Shown piece by piece: positions 26,160-35,070 of a stretch of DNA of 64,000 nt. The translations under genes were made by a program, and so were the position numbers. Numbering within the stretch: the first letter of the stretch is position 1; each line of letters begins with the position of its first letter. Under the pieces are notes generated by a model. The model saw only the letters and a list, made by a program, of their open reading frames with translations, had not been told where the DNA came from and did no database searches. The DNA is from Nitrososphaera sp. (lineage in GTDB: Archaea > Thermoproteota > Nitrososphaeria > Nitrososphaerales > Nitrososphaeraceae): the NCBI GenBank assembly GCA_039938515.1, contig JBDUUL010000010.1:248001-312000 (forward strand). Reading direction: 5' to 3'.

Positions 26160-26387
26160 TCAAGCGGCTATCGCCCTGCGGCCGGTCAAATTCCACGAAG
26201 GGCGGATGGTGTGAAAGGAGACATCGTCATTGCACGCAGGACATCGAATCCTCCGGGATCCGCTGGCGCCTTGCCTCAAGATAGTTGACGTCCAAAAGCA
26301 CGAATGGCATATTGCAAAGCTGGCAGAAGTATAGTATAACGGGGCTGAATTATCACTTGAGGGGGATAATTGCGATATTGTGCTCAT
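26160..26387 (-). CDS. Small zinc-ribbon protein, possibly frameshifted
   Basis: A 75-residue frame carries C-H-S-C and, about 20 residues later, C-P-A-C-N-D-D-V-S-F-H. However, over roughly 26240-26350 another minus-strand frame reads more naturally: Y-F-C-Q-L-C-N-M-P-F-V-L-L-D-V-N-Y-L-E-A, with preferred codons, and runs into a stop beside the C-P-A-C knuckle of the first frame. A single indel would join the two into one typical zinc ribbon. Either the intact 75-aa frame is real, or the gene is a recent pseudogene, or a sequencing error is present. Confidence 0.4.
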   Translation of the reverse strand: MSTISQLSPSSDNSAPLYYTSASFAICHSCFWTSTILRQGASGSRRIRCPACNDDVSFHTIRPSWNLTGRRAIAA

Positions 26388-26773
26388 TTAACCAAAAATG
26401 ACGCTTGGCGTTGATATGCATTGTCTCCGATGTGCATGTGGCTGACGTGTAACTATGATCTTTCATATAGATTATGTTGGATATCCTTTTTTTGCGCGTC
26501 GGAAAATATTGATTTTGAAGTTACAGGTTGATGCACCTCCCGCTCTTGCCGTGCATGCCATCCCCAACCCCCACAAGGCGGGGCATCAACCGGTATTGTT
26601 AGCGGTTATTTGTGTGGTCGCTCATAATGGAACAATTAGTTGTTCGATTCGATTTTGAGAGCGCGGAAGTTTACGGTGGCAAATATATAGAAACTCTATG
26701 AGCTATAGTCTCTATAGTTACCATGTGGACTATGAGGATTAGAAATTAATCCAATACCTTTTTTCTCGATCAT
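26388..26773. promoter_or_regulatory. pstS upstream region with tandem CTATAGT repeats
   Basis: No gene is seen in this 386-base stretch. Close to pstS there are two direct CTATAGT copies (26703-26709 and 26712-26718) about 35-55 bases upstream of an AATTAAT box near 26745, which is itself about 30 bases from the pstS ATG. A TATATAGAAA element lies just before them. The arrangement suggests an activator or repressor site controlling phosphate uptake (inference). Confidence 0.45.
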
Positions 26774-28000
26774 ATGTATCACGCAAAGGCAATTTTTCCG
26801 CCCTTACTTGTCATGGGGCTCATTTCGGCTATGGCACTGCCGATCGCCATGACATCGCAGGCATCCGCACAAAGCAGCATAACCCTAAACGGCGCAGGAG
26901 CGACTTTCCCTGCTCCTCTGATAAAAGAATGGACACTCAAGTACCAGACCGTGACACCTAATGTGAACATCAATTACCAGGCAATTGGAAGTGGCGCTGG
27001 CATTAAGCAGTTGACCGCCAAGACCGTTGACTTTGGTGCATCGGATGCACCTTTGAGTGCGGGACAGCGTGCCAACTTCACCGGTCCAGTCGTGCACATT
27101 CCAGAGACCATTGGTTCTGTCGTCGTTGCATACAACATTCCCGAGTTTCCAAACAAGGGCCTGAAGTTCACTGGCTCTGTTCTTGGTGATATTTTCCTTG
27201 GAAAAGTCAAGAACTGGAATGACCCGGAAATTACCCAGCTTAATCCAGGTGCAAACCTGCCAAACCAGCCAATCGTAGTCGTTCACAGGTCTGACGGCTC
27301 TGGAACAACATTCGTCTGGACAAGCTATCTGTCTAAGGTCAGTCCAGCTTGGAACACCACTGTTGGTCACGGAACTGCAGTTCAATGGCCGACAGGACTG
27401 GGTCAGAGCGGAAACCAGGGCGTGGCAAACACTGTAGGCGTGCCGAACAGCGGCTCTGGAACCGCCTACTCTATCGGCTATGTTGAGCTTGCGTATGCTC
27501 TCACCAGCAAGATGACCTACGGAGACATCCAGAACCAGGCAGGCAACTTTATCGAGCCAACTCTTGACAGCACAAAGCAGGCGGTCCAGAATGCCGCTAC
27601 CCAACTGCCATCCGGTGATGGTGACTGGAGCAAAGTCTCGCTGCTCAACGCTCCTGGGAATCAATCCTATCCAATAGCCACATTCACCTACATAATCCTG
27701 TACAAAGACATGTCTGCAAACGTCAAGACGCAAGCACAAGCTCAGGCAGTTGTTGACTTTATCAAGTGGGCCGTTACAGACGGTCAGCAGCAGTCATCTG
27801 CACTTGGATATGTACCTCTGCCCGACTCTATTGTCCAAGCCGACCTCCAGACCTTGGGCTCGCTCTCTTTCGGCCAAACTCAACTTACTGTACCTGAATT
27901 TCCGTTCGTTCCAGTCCTTATGGCATTCTCCTTCGTTGGGGTAATTGCATACCTTAGGTTGGCTGGAAAAATCGGCAGCAAGTTCGGACTCGGGATCTAA
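26774..28000 (+). CDS. pstS: Phosphate ABC transporter, phosphate-binding protein PstS
   Basis: A 408-residue periplasmic-type binding protein. It has a signal sequence (about residues 1-33, ending S-Q-A-S-A-Q) and then the PstS opening L-N-G-A-G-A-T-F-P-A-P-L. The phosphate-contacting motif H-R-S-D-G-S-G-T-T is near residue 175, and S-G-S-G-T-A-Y near 230. A C-terminal hydrophobic helix (F-P-F-V-P-V-L-M-A-F-S-F...) anchors the protein in the membrane, as expected for archaeal binding proteins. First gene of the pst cluster. Confidence 0.95.
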   Translation: MYHAKAIFPPLLVMGLISAMALPIAMTSQASAQSSITLNGAGATFPAPLIKEWTLKYQTVTPNVNINYQAIGSGAGIKQLTAKTVDFGASDAPLSAGQRANFTGPVVHIPETIGSVVVAYNIPEFPNKGLKFTGSVLGDIFLGKVKNWNDPEITQLNPGANLPNQPIVVVHRSDGSGTTFVWTSYLSKVSPAWNTTVGHGTAVQWPTGLGQSGNQGVANTVGVPNSGSGTAYSIGYVELAYALTSKMTYGDIQNQAGNFIEPTLDSTKQAVQNAATQLPSGDGDWSKVSLLNAPGNQSYPIATFTYIILYKDMSANVKTQAQAQAVVDFIKWAVTDGQQQSSALGYVPLPDSIVQADLQTLGSLSFGQTQLTVPEFPFVPVLMAFSFVGVIAYLRLAGKIGSKFGLGI

Positions 28001-28141
28001 GCACTTCCCACCTTTTCTTATTTTTTCATCTATATAGTTCATGGTGTTCTGTTAGAGAAGCGTAAAATATCGTTTATCCATGGTAAAAAATGGTGGCCCT
28101 GCCTGGTAACCGTTGATGCTCCGCAGACACGAAAAAGCTTT

Positions 28142-29098
28142 TTGTCAAGCCATTTTCTCGCTGGCAAGCGCCGTGGCGACCGGGTGTTTAGGTGGATCGT
28201 CATTGGTGCAGCGTGCTATACTCTTCTAATGATTGCTCTCGTGGTATATTCGGTCGCCCAGGGGTCCGTGCCCATTTTGTCAAGAGAAGGTCTGAACTTT
28301 TTCATTGGGACTGATTGGAATCCTGTTGAAGGCCGCGAGTCTTTTGGTGCCCTTCCATATATCATAGGAACATTGGTGACCGCAGGAATTGCCATGGCTA
28401 TTGCTGTGCCTATCAGCATCGGAATTGCCGCATTTATCTCTGAAATAGCACCACCCCGCGTTGGAACACCCGTATCATTTGTAGTTGAACTCTTGGCCGC
28501 AATTCCAAGCGTTGTATATGGTCTCTGGGCGCTATTTGTTTTCCGGCTGTTCATGGTAAACTATATCGAGGCTCCGATTCACAACCTGCTTGGGCAGATA
28601 TCGATCTTTGCCCGGACACCCTTTGGCCTCGACATTTTCACGGCTGGAGTTGTACTATCGATCATGATTATTCCCATTATTACGTCAATTACACGAGAGA
28701 TCTTTAAGGCAATACCGAACACTCAGCGCGAAGCAGCCTACAGCCTTGGGGCCACGCGCTTTGAAACCGTCCGGAGATTCCTCATTCCATACGGCCGGGC
28801 TGGAATCCTTGGGGCATCAATCATTGGCCTGGGACGAGCAGTCGGCGAAACACTGCTAGTTACCATGGTAATTGGCAATGCTATCGGCATTTCCGCTATT
28901 CCAAATTCCTTGTTCAGCCCAAGCCAGACACTGTCAAGCCTCGTAGCAAATGAGTTTAATGAGGCTGTGACTGTTACTCATACGTCTGCACTAATCGCGC
29001 TTGGCGCTACGTTATTTGTGCTTACAATGGCCATTAACATCGGTGCGCAAATTCTTGTGTCACGAATGGTCAAGGTGTCTCCCGGAGCCCGAGAGTAA
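28142..29098 (+). CDS. pstC: Phosphate ABC transporter permease PstC
   Basis: A 318-residue permease with about six hydrophobic segments and the EAA-type coupling loop R-E-A-A-Y-S-L-G-A-T-R-F-E-T. The start is TTG at 28142. Its stop overlaps the pstA start (TAATG at 29096-29100), so translation is coupled. A CTATATAGTT element lies about 105 bases upstream in the pstS-pstC gap. Confidence 0.95.
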   Translation: MSSHFLAGKRRGDRVFRWIVIGAACYTLLMIALVVYSVAQGSVPILSREGLNFFIGTDWNPVEGRESFGALPYIIGTLVTAGIAMAIAVPISIGIAAFISEIAPPRVGTPVSFVVELLAAIPSVVYGLWALFVFRLFMVNYIEAPIHNLLGQISIFARTPFGLDIFTAGVVLSIMIIPIITSITREIFKAIPNTQREAAYSLGATRFETVRRFLIPYGRAGILGASIIGLGRAVGETLLVTMVIGNAIGISAIPNSLFSPSQTLSSLVANEFNEAVTVTHTSALIALGATLFVLTMAINIGAQILVSRMVKVSPGARE

Positions 29099-30003
29099 TG
29101 TCTGACAAGTCACAGCAAAGACGGGACGAGATCCAGGCCTCCATCCTGCGCACCAATGCCCGAAGAAGGCTGCTTGACAAAGTCTTTACCATTGGCACAA
29201 TAGGTGCAGTACTTGCAGCATTCATTCCACTTGGAAGTATCCTTTTTGAAGTCATAAAAAATGGTGCTGCAGCACTAAGCGCAGAATTTCTGACACAACC
29301 GCAGGGGTCAATGATCTATGGCGGTGGGGGCATCGGACCGGCCATCCAGGGCACTATTATCGTAGTAGCTTATGCATCGCTGATAGGAATCCCTGTTGGC
29401 ATACTTACAGGAATCTATCTCGCCGAGTATGCAGGCAACAACCGCTTTGCGCGGACTGTCCGATTCTTTAACAACGTCATGACGGGTCTGCCATCGATTG
29501 TGATAGGCATCGTCGGCTACATCATTCTTGTCGTGCCCCTAGGCGGCTTTAATGTCACGGCGGGCGCGGTTGCACTCTCGATAATAATGATTCCAATTGT
29601 GGTCGGCGTCACTGAAGAAACCTTGAAGCTTGTTCCCAACTCGCTGCGCGAAGCGGGCCACTCGCTTGGTATACCAAAATGGAAAGTGACTCTCTTTATA
29701 ACGCTCAAAAGCGCGAAAAATGGCGTCCTTACCGGCATCGTTCTTGCTGTCTCCCGAATTGCCGGCGAAACTGCACCTTTGATAATGACAATCCTCGGAA
29801 CCGACCTATTCTTCCAAGGAGTTTCAAACCCTGTCGACGCTTTGCCGTTAAGAATCTGGAGATTGTCCTCCACTCCTTACGATTATGCCCATCTCTACGG
29901 ATGGGGAGCGGCGCTTGTCCTGATTTTGCTAATATTGGCCTTCAGTGTCGGTTTGCGATTTGTCGCTATTGAGAGAAGCTCTCGGGCTCGAGCGAGGCAA
30001 TAA
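29098..30003 (+). CDS. pstA: Phosphate ABC transporter permease PstA
   Basis: A 301-residue permease of the PstA type with the coupling loop L-R-E-A-G-H-S-L-G-I-P-K-W-K and six hydrophobic segments. It pairs with PstC to form the membrane channel. It overlaps pstC by one base. Confidence 0.95.
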   Translation: MSDKSQQRRDEIQASILRTNARRRLLDKVFTIGTIGAVLAAFIPLGSILFEVIKNGAAALSAEFLTQPQGSMIYGGGGIGPAIQGTIIVVAYASLIGIPVGILTGIYLAEYAGNNRFARTVRFFNNVMTGLPSIVIGIVGYIILVVPLGGFNVTAGAVALSIIMIPIVVGVTEETLKLVPNSLREAGHSLGIPKWKVTLFITLKSAKNGVLTGIVLAVSRIAGETAPLIMTILGTDLFFQGVSNPVDALPLRIWRLSSTPYDYAHLYGWGAALVLILLILAFSVGLRFVAIERSSRARARQ

Positions 30004-30057
30004 AATATGGTTCACCGCTTTCTATATTCAACTAAAGGAACTATTTAGAGAATTATT

Positions 30058-30915
30058 ATGTATGAGTCTCGTCCCGGACTATGTATGGGTAGGGGGCAGT
30101 TTGCGCTGTCAGACGATAAGCTAGATTACCTCGAAGTAAAGCGGGACAATGTTGCTCCTCACTACAAAGTATCGATAAAGAACTTTAATTCCTGGTTTGG
30201 TCCAAAGCAGGCTCTCAAGAACATCAACTTTGACGTTATGGAAAACACTGTAACTGCGCTTATCGGACCTTCGGGATGTGGCAAAACCACTCTGATTCGC
30301 TCGCTGAATAGAATGAACGAAATGACTCCTGGAGCGAGTGTGTCTGGCAGCGTTTACCTTGACGATACCGACATTTACGGAGGGAAGGTCGACCCAGTAA
30401 TAATAAAAAGAAGAATCGGAATGGTATTCCAAAAGCCCAATCCCTTTCCGACCATGAGCATTCATGATAACGTCGCAGCCGGTCTCAAGCTGAACGGTGT
30501 CAAGGACAAGAACATGATTAATGAAATAGTTGAAGAAAGCTTGAAGGGCGCTGCTTTGTGGCAGGAAGTAAAGGACGAGCTGGACAAGCCGGGCATGAGC
30601 CTCTCAGGGGGCCAGCAGCAGAGACTGTGCATAGCACGTGCACTTGCAATGCAACCCGAGGTGCTATTAATGGACGAGCCAACATCTGCGCTTGACCCAA
30701 TTGCGTCGGCTAAGATTGAAGAGCTAATCCATGATCTCAAGAAAGACCTGACGATTATCATTGTAACGCACAACATGCAGCAGGCGGCCAGGGTCTCCGA
30801 CTATACTGCCTTTATGTACCTAGGCGAGCTTGTAGAATACGGCCCAACCAAACAGATTTTCGAGAACCCGACCAAAGAACTCACAGAGAACTATATCTCT
30901 GGCAAGTTTGGCTAG
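30058..30915 (+). CDS. pstB: Phosphate ABC transporter ATPase PstB
   Basis: A 285-residue ABC ATPase. It has Walker [11 protein letters not shown]-loop in [10 protein letters not shown], signature L-S-G-G-Q-Q-Q-R, Walker [13 protein letters not shown] and switch His in V-T-H-N. All are in the PstB-specific form. The true start may be the second Met (30085), since a CTATTTAG box lies only ~10-17 bases before the first ATG. It supplies energy for phosphate uptake. Confidence 0.95.
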   Translation: MYESRPGLCMGRGQFALSDDKLDYLEVKRDNVAPHYKVSIKNFNSWFGPKQALKNINFDVMENTVTALIGPSGCGKTTLIRSLNRMNEMTPGASVSGSVYLDDTDIYGGKVDPVIIKRRIGMVFQKPNPFPTMSIHDNVAAGLKLNGVKDKNMINEIVEESLKGAALWQEVKDELDKPGMSLSGGQQQRLCIARALAMQPEVLLMDEPTSALDPIASAKIEELIHDLKKDLTIIIVTHNMQQAARVSDYTAFMYLGELVEYGPTKQIFENPTKELTENYISGKFG

Positions 30916-30960
30916 TAGCGCAAACATCATTACATAGTTGTCAGTCAGTGTACCTGACAC

Positions 30961-31620
30961 TTGACACGACTCCTAGACCTGGGCCTTACGCGGATTACAA
31001 ACGTTATTTTGAACATGGCCGAGATTTCCGAGCGTTCGGTGGCAAAGGCTATCGAGTCGTATGAAGAAGGCTCAGTGAACAAGGATGAAATTTTTGAGTG
31101 GGCCAAACAATTGCAACTCCTGCAGGAGGAAGTATCCGAGCTTGCAGTGGAACTTTTTGCACGCTACCAACCCGTGGCAACAGACCTGCGCTTCATAAAG
31201 TCAAGCATGGAAATAGCTTACGGGTTTGCGCGGTTTGGCGGCTATGCACACGACATTGTTGACATTATCAGCACCATGGGTTCTGTTTCACACTGCGACA
31301 AAAGGGCTGTCCTTGAAGTCTCGCAAATAGCGATAAAGATGACGCGGATGAGTGTGCTTGCCCTGCAGACTGCAGACAAGGATGCGGCAGACAAGCTGTA
31401 TGAAATGGACGAGACCGTCGAAGCACTTTACCGCAAATTCCTGCGAGAGGCGATAACGCCGCATGGCAAGCGTGGTTCGAATAAATTGTATGCTGATCCA
31501 CGCTGCTACGTTTCTGGACTGCTAATCCTTCGATATCTGGAGAGAATATCTGACCATGCGTGCTCGATTGCAAGCGCAGTCAAATACATTGCTACTGGTA
31601 CTCCTGCAAGAAGGCTTTAG
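30961..31620 (+). CDS. phoU: PhoU family phosphate-uptake regulator
   Basis: A 219-residue two-bundle helical protein with the PhoU metal-binding type motifs Y-G-F-A-R-F-G-G-Y-A-H-D-I-V and L-R-Y-L-E-R-I-S-D-H-A, one in each half. The start is TTG at 30961, 45 bases after pstB. PhoU modulates PstSCAB activity and, in bacteria, PhoR signalling; with no PhoR/PhoB pair here it probably acts on the transporter or on the PhoU/AbrB regulator that follows. Confidence 0.9.
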   Translation: MTRLLDLGLTRITNVILNMAEISERSVAKAIESYEEGSVNKDEIFEWAKQLQLLQEEVSELAVELFARYQPVATDLRFIKSSMEIAYGFARFGGYAHDIVDIISTMGSVSHCDKRAVLEVSQIAIKMTRMSVLALQTADKDAADKLYEMDETVEALYRKFLREAITPHGKRGSNKLYADPRCYVSGLLILRYLERISDHACSIASAVKYIATGTPARRL

Positions 31621-31628
31621 CTCCTACT

Positions 31629-31666
31629 CTATATAGTTAACACTGACCCCTATAGCACAATATAGT
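31629..31666. promoter_or_regulatory. CTATATAGTT box and imperfect CTATAG/TATAGT pair upstream of PhoU-AbrB gene
   Basis: CTATATAGTT at 31629-31638 is identical to the element at 28030-28039 in the pstS-pstC gap. Immediately downstream, CTATAG (31650-31655) and TATAGT (31661-31666) form a second cluster, ending about 28 bases before the GTG start of the PhoU-AbrB gene. Some of this sequence may serve as TATA box; the repetition across the cluster suggests an operator. Confidence 0.4.
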
Positions 31667-31693
31667 CTATTCTCGCAAACCGTTTAACCAATA

Positions 31694-32812
31694 GTGGCAC
31701 GTCAAATCACGTTGAAAACGACTGGCGCCGCGGATCACAAGGAAGTTAGAAAAGTTCAGTTTACTGGCAGGTCGACTTATGTCCTTTCGTTACCCAAAAA
31801 GTGGATTGAGGAAATGCACATTCGTCCGGGGGACCAGGTAACGCTTGTACGCGAAACGGATAACTCACTTTCAATTGTCCCAGTAGCAGCGGCTGCCGGA
31901 GCTGACATACTCGCAGAAGCTACGGCGATTATCACTCCTAATGAGGGTAGTAGTACGCTCAAACGGAAGGTAGTTTCGATGTACCTTGCAGGTTACAATA
32001 TAATTAATTTGAAGCTCAAGTCGGGCAGGATTAGTCCGCCTCTGAGAGACGCAGTACGTGAAGTGGTCAGGCGCAACCTTGTGGGTACTGAAATGATTGC
32101 CGACGCATCAGACAACATTACACTACAGGTTCTGCTTTCACTGCCTGAACTTTCCGTAAATACGGCAATCAGGCGAATGTACCTCATAGCCTCGTCAATG
32201 CACTCTGACGCCATGTCGTCGCTGGGGGAACTCAACCAGGACCTGGCCAAGGAAGTGATAAAGTCCGACGACGAGGTAGACCGCTTCAGCCTGTATATTC
32301 TCAGAAACCTTGTAATGGCTACTCAGAATGGAAGGGTTTTGCGGGAGATGGGCCTGAAGAACCCGTCTGATTGCCTGTCCTACAGGGTGGCAGTCAAAAG
32401 CATCGAGCGCGTGGCCGACCATGCTTGCGGTATAGCAGAAAAAACTATAATGCTTAAGGAAAAACTGCCAAGAGAGACGATGCAAAAGGTGGAAAAAATG
32501 AGCCAGCTCGCCCTCTCTGTACTTGCAGACTCGGTAGAATCACTCTTGAGGCGCGATTACCATCTTGCGGATAAGACGGTTGACACTGTCGATGCTATTT
32601 ACAGCTTGGAAGAAGATGCAATGGCGGCTGCAGAGAGACTCCATGACTCAGCCAGCGTAAAACTTATTCTTGAAGACATCAGGCGCACAGCAGAATATGC
32701 AAGCGACATTGCCGAGGCCGCAATGAACGAGACTATAAACGAGGTAATTGACAAGCAAAGCTCGGGCAAGAAATCAGTGGCTGCCACATCTGCATCGGCA
32801 GGGCATCTTTAG
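31694..32812 (+). CDS. AbrB/SpoVT-domain PhoU regulator
   Basis: A 372-residue protein with an N-terminal AbrB/SpoVT-type swapped-hairpin DNA-binding domain (residues ~17-62; R-S-T-Y-V-L-S-L-P-K-K-W-I, then G-D-Q-V-T-L-V-R). It is followed by two PhoU repeats, each with the S-x-x-R/E-x-x-D-H-A type motif (I-E-R-V-A-D-H-A-C-G). The start is GTG 31694. It joins a DNA-binding head to a phosphate-signalling fold and could be the transcriptional regulator of the pst block, replacing PhoB. This fusion is typical of archaea. Confidence 0.9.
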   Translation: MARQITLKTTGAADHKEVRKVQFTGRSTYVLSLPKKWIEEMHIRPGDQVTLVRETDNSLSIVPVAAAAGADILAEATAIITPNEGSSTLKRKVVSMYLAGYNIINLKLKSGRISPPLRDAVREVVRRNLVGTEMIADASDNITLQVLLSLPELSVNTAIRRMYLIASSMHSDAMSSLGELNQDLAKEVIKSDDEVDRFSLYILRNLVMATQNGRVLREMGLKNPSDCLSYRVAVKSIERVADHACGIAEKTIMLKEKLPRETMQKVEKMSQLALSVLADSVESLLRRDYHLADKTVDTVDAIYSLEEDAMAAAERLHDSASVKLILEDIRRTAEYASDIAEAAMNETINEVIDKQSSGKKSVAATSASAGHL

Positions 32813-32852
32813 TCGGGCAATCCTTTTACGATGGCACTGGCAATCTCTCCGC

Positions 32853-33032
32853 ATGACGCTCTGCTACATCTGCAATACAAGGACGTCTACAATGACATGC
32901 CCACAGTGCAAGAACCCCGTCTGCAAAAAGGACACAAAGGACTTTCCGTTTTCGGCTAGTCTGTGCCTGGAGTGCGCTGCTACTGTAAAGACCGGGCTTG
33001 GCGGCGTCAGAAAGGACGAAGAGATTTTCTAA
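32853..33032 (+). CDS. Small multi-Cys zinc-finger protein, 59 aa
   Basis: From ATG 32853. Seven cysteines are arranged as C-Y-I-C, C-P-Q-C, a single C in V-C-K-K, then C-L-E-C, enough for two zinc sites in a B-box or treble-clef-like fold. It follows the PhoU-AbrB gene by 40 bases in the same direction and may be co-transcribed. Upstream in-frame extension overlaps the previous gene and is unlikely to be used. Confidence 0.65.
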   Translation: MTLCYICNTRTSTMTCPQCKNPVCKKDTKDFPFSASLCLECAATVKTGLGGVRKDEEIF

Positions 33033-33098
33033 GTGAGTGATGAGCCTCAATGTCGGGCTTTGAGCAATCTTAAGATGAGGTGGATTTCCTGCTTTCTG

Positions 33099-34457
33099 TC
33101 ATGCCAAAGTGTGGCTGGCAATATCGATCGTTACACTATCTGCAGTGGGAGGAGGTGATGCGTTATTGTCAGCAGCATGAAAGTCAATCCGCAGGAGCTT
33201 GTTGTCTGCTGTTAAGCGCAGGTAGCCGTAGTGCTGGTCGTCAAAGTTATCGATAGTGAGCTCCGTGGAATTGACGGCCGGAATGCTATCCAGGTAGGTT
33301 ACACGCGCGCCACGTTTCGGCTTTGGCGGTGTCACACCTCCTCGAGATTCAACAAGACTAAGGACGTTGTGGCCGCCATCACCCGAAATGATGAATGGTA
33401 CGCTGTATTCACTTCCGCCAAATCTTAGCTTACGGGTAAACCGCTGATAATTATGCACATGGCCCGAAATGAAAGCGTGCGGATATACTCCCTGTGCGCT
33501 ACAGATGGAGTCTATGTCTCTAAGCATTGTTGTGCTGCCAGAATGATGGCCGCCCGCACCGTGCTGGCCTTGTGGTGGAGCATATGCAAAAGGAGGATGG
33601 TGAACTGCAATGATTAGCGCGCCAGCATACTTTTCTGATTTTACTCGTTTCAGTTGCGCTGCCAGGAAATTAAGCTGGTAATTGGGCACGCCGGGCCATT
33701 TAGCCTGTTGACCAGCCTGGCTTGAGATTACTCCCGGGTCCTCGAGGGCATTGCTAAAGAGCCCTATAATTCGCACAAAAGGCGCGTCAAGCGCAAAGTA
33801 CACCCCCGGTTGCGTCATAGCGGTACGGTGCAAAGACCCTGCTTCCTTTGTAACAACCGGCGCTTTGGAGCAAAAGTTGCGCATAAAGGTGTTGAGCGGG
33901 GCGTCATTCGCACTAGTCCCTGGAACTACAAACGAGTCGTGATTTCCCGGGATTGCGAAGATGGGAGCGGCATAGTTTCGAAATGGTTCGTAGAATTGGT
34001 CATAGTAGTACTGCGACTCTCCAAAGTTGTAGATTAGATCGCCCAGATGGAACAAGAACGACGGCCTATCGTCAAGTTTTGAAGTGTGAAAATCATTTGT
34101 AAGGTGGTCAGCCACACTCAGTTCGTTTCGCAACTTTGACTGTATTGAGGCTCCAGTGTCTCCTGCCATGTGCAGGACAATCTTGCCCGAGTCCTGGATA
34201 GCCTTGATTTCAGCGGGTCCGTGCGAACCAAAAGCAGCTGACAACTGGAACACATCGGACTGGTTGCCCCGCAGAGCTGGAAAAGACACGGTATCTTTTG
34301 TCAGGAGCGCTCCAATTTGCTTGTAAAGTTGGCTGTCCTTCGTTTGATCATGAGGGGTCCGAAATGTCTGCGGGTCAGGAGTGGGCTTGCCATCCTCATT
34401 GAACTTGGGCTCGGAAAACAACGGCTGCGGAAGTCGAGCACCGGCTTTTCGTGGCAT
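33099..34457 (-). CDS. Calcineurin-like metallophosphoesterase
   Basis: A 452-residue enzyme with the metallophosphoesterase motifs in order: H-L-G-D-L-I-Y (metal Asp), I-P-G-N-H-D-S, V-H-H-P-P-F and the final G-H-V-H-N-Y. The spacing is that of purple-acid-phosphatase-like single-domain enzymes. No signal peptide is visible, so it appears cytosolic. It may remove phosphate from phosphoesters and lies beside the phosphate block, though its substrate is unknown. Confidence 0.88.
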   Translation of the reverse strand: MPRKAGARLPQPLFSEPKFNEDGKPTPDPQTFRTPHDQTKDSQLYKQIGALLTKDTVSFPALRGNQSDVFQLSAAFGSHGPAEIKAIQDSGKIVLHMAGDTGASIQSKLRNELSVADHLTNDFHTSKLDDRPSFLFHLGDLIYNFGESQYYYDQFYEPFRNYAAPIFAIPGNHDSFVVPGTSANDAPLNTFMRNFCSKAPVVTKEAGSLHRTAMTQPGVYFALDAPFVRIIGLFSNALEDPGVISSQAGQQAKWPGVPNYQLNFLAAQLKRVKSEKYAGALIIAVHHPPFAYAPPQGQHGAGGHHSGSTTMLRDIDSICSAQGVYPHAFISGHVHNYQRFTRKLRFGGSEYSVPFIISGDGGHNVLSLVESRGGVTPPKPKRGARVTYLDSIPAVNSTELTIDNFDDQHYGYLRLTADNKLLRIDFHAADNNASPPPTADSVTIDIASHTLA

Positions 34458-34669
34458 TCTATCGATCAGCTATGGAGGTGAATTCTTTAAGGATATCGCT
34501 AGATTTAGGAACCACTGATTACAAACATTTGGCTGAATCGTCTTCAAATGGAAGAACTTCTGGTCAATTGGGTCTCTTGAAAGACTTGCCGCATTAGCAA
34601 AAGCCCTTGCTGCTAGCGAGTTTGTGTCGCGCAAGAATTAGTACACAGACCTGTCTCGCCAATGCAGTT

Positions 34670-34951
34670 TTATGGTTTTACGTGTACTACCCAGCGTTCC
34701 AATTTTGCAGCCTCTGGTTCCCAAGAGCGCTTGTACGCCAGGCCGATTTCGAAATCTCCTGCTTTCAGAGTTCCAAATTCAAGCAGTTGGCTACCCGGAC
34801 TGCCTGTCAGTTCCGAGTCAGGTTCGAATCTGGAAGACAACAGTTCCAAAGCGCTTGTGTCAAACTTCGGATACCACCTGAAACCCGTAGTAGGATTCGA
34901 ATTAACCTCAAGGACAAATTTCTGGCCAATCTTGGTTGTGATTTCTTGCAT
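34670..34951 (-). CDS. Chagasin-family (I42) cysteine protease inhibitor
   Basis: A 93-residue beta-sandwich inhibitor. All three papain-binding loops are visible: N-P-T-T-G-F-R-W (BC loop), a Gly-containing loop T-G-S-P-G-S-Q-L-L-E-F (DE loop), and Y-K-R-S-W-E-P in the place of the R-P-W FG loop. The start is taken at ATG 34951, because a TTAATAGA box lies about 20-28 bases upstream; a longer frame to 35038 would run through that box. It is divergent from a papain-like peptidase at 35071 with ~120 bases between starts, so inhibitor and protease likely form a pair. Confidence 0.8.
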   Translation of the reverse strand: MQEITTKIGQKFVLEVNSNPTTGFRWYPKFDTSALELLSSRFEPDSELTGSPGSQLLEFGTLKAGDFEIGLAYKRSWEPEAAKLERWVVHVKP

Positions 34952-35070
34952 GCACAATAATTGGCGAGCCTCTATTAAGTCCTCGCAGTTTTTCGCCTCA
35001 TGGATAACAGTGCATGAATCGCGGTGCAAGAGATACAATTGTTAAATAATACCTCGATGTGGACACTCCC

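Noticed and set aside
34607-35045. Plus-strand frames over the chagasin gene
   Set aside because: The opposite strand carries a full inhibitor motif set, so these are shadow frames.
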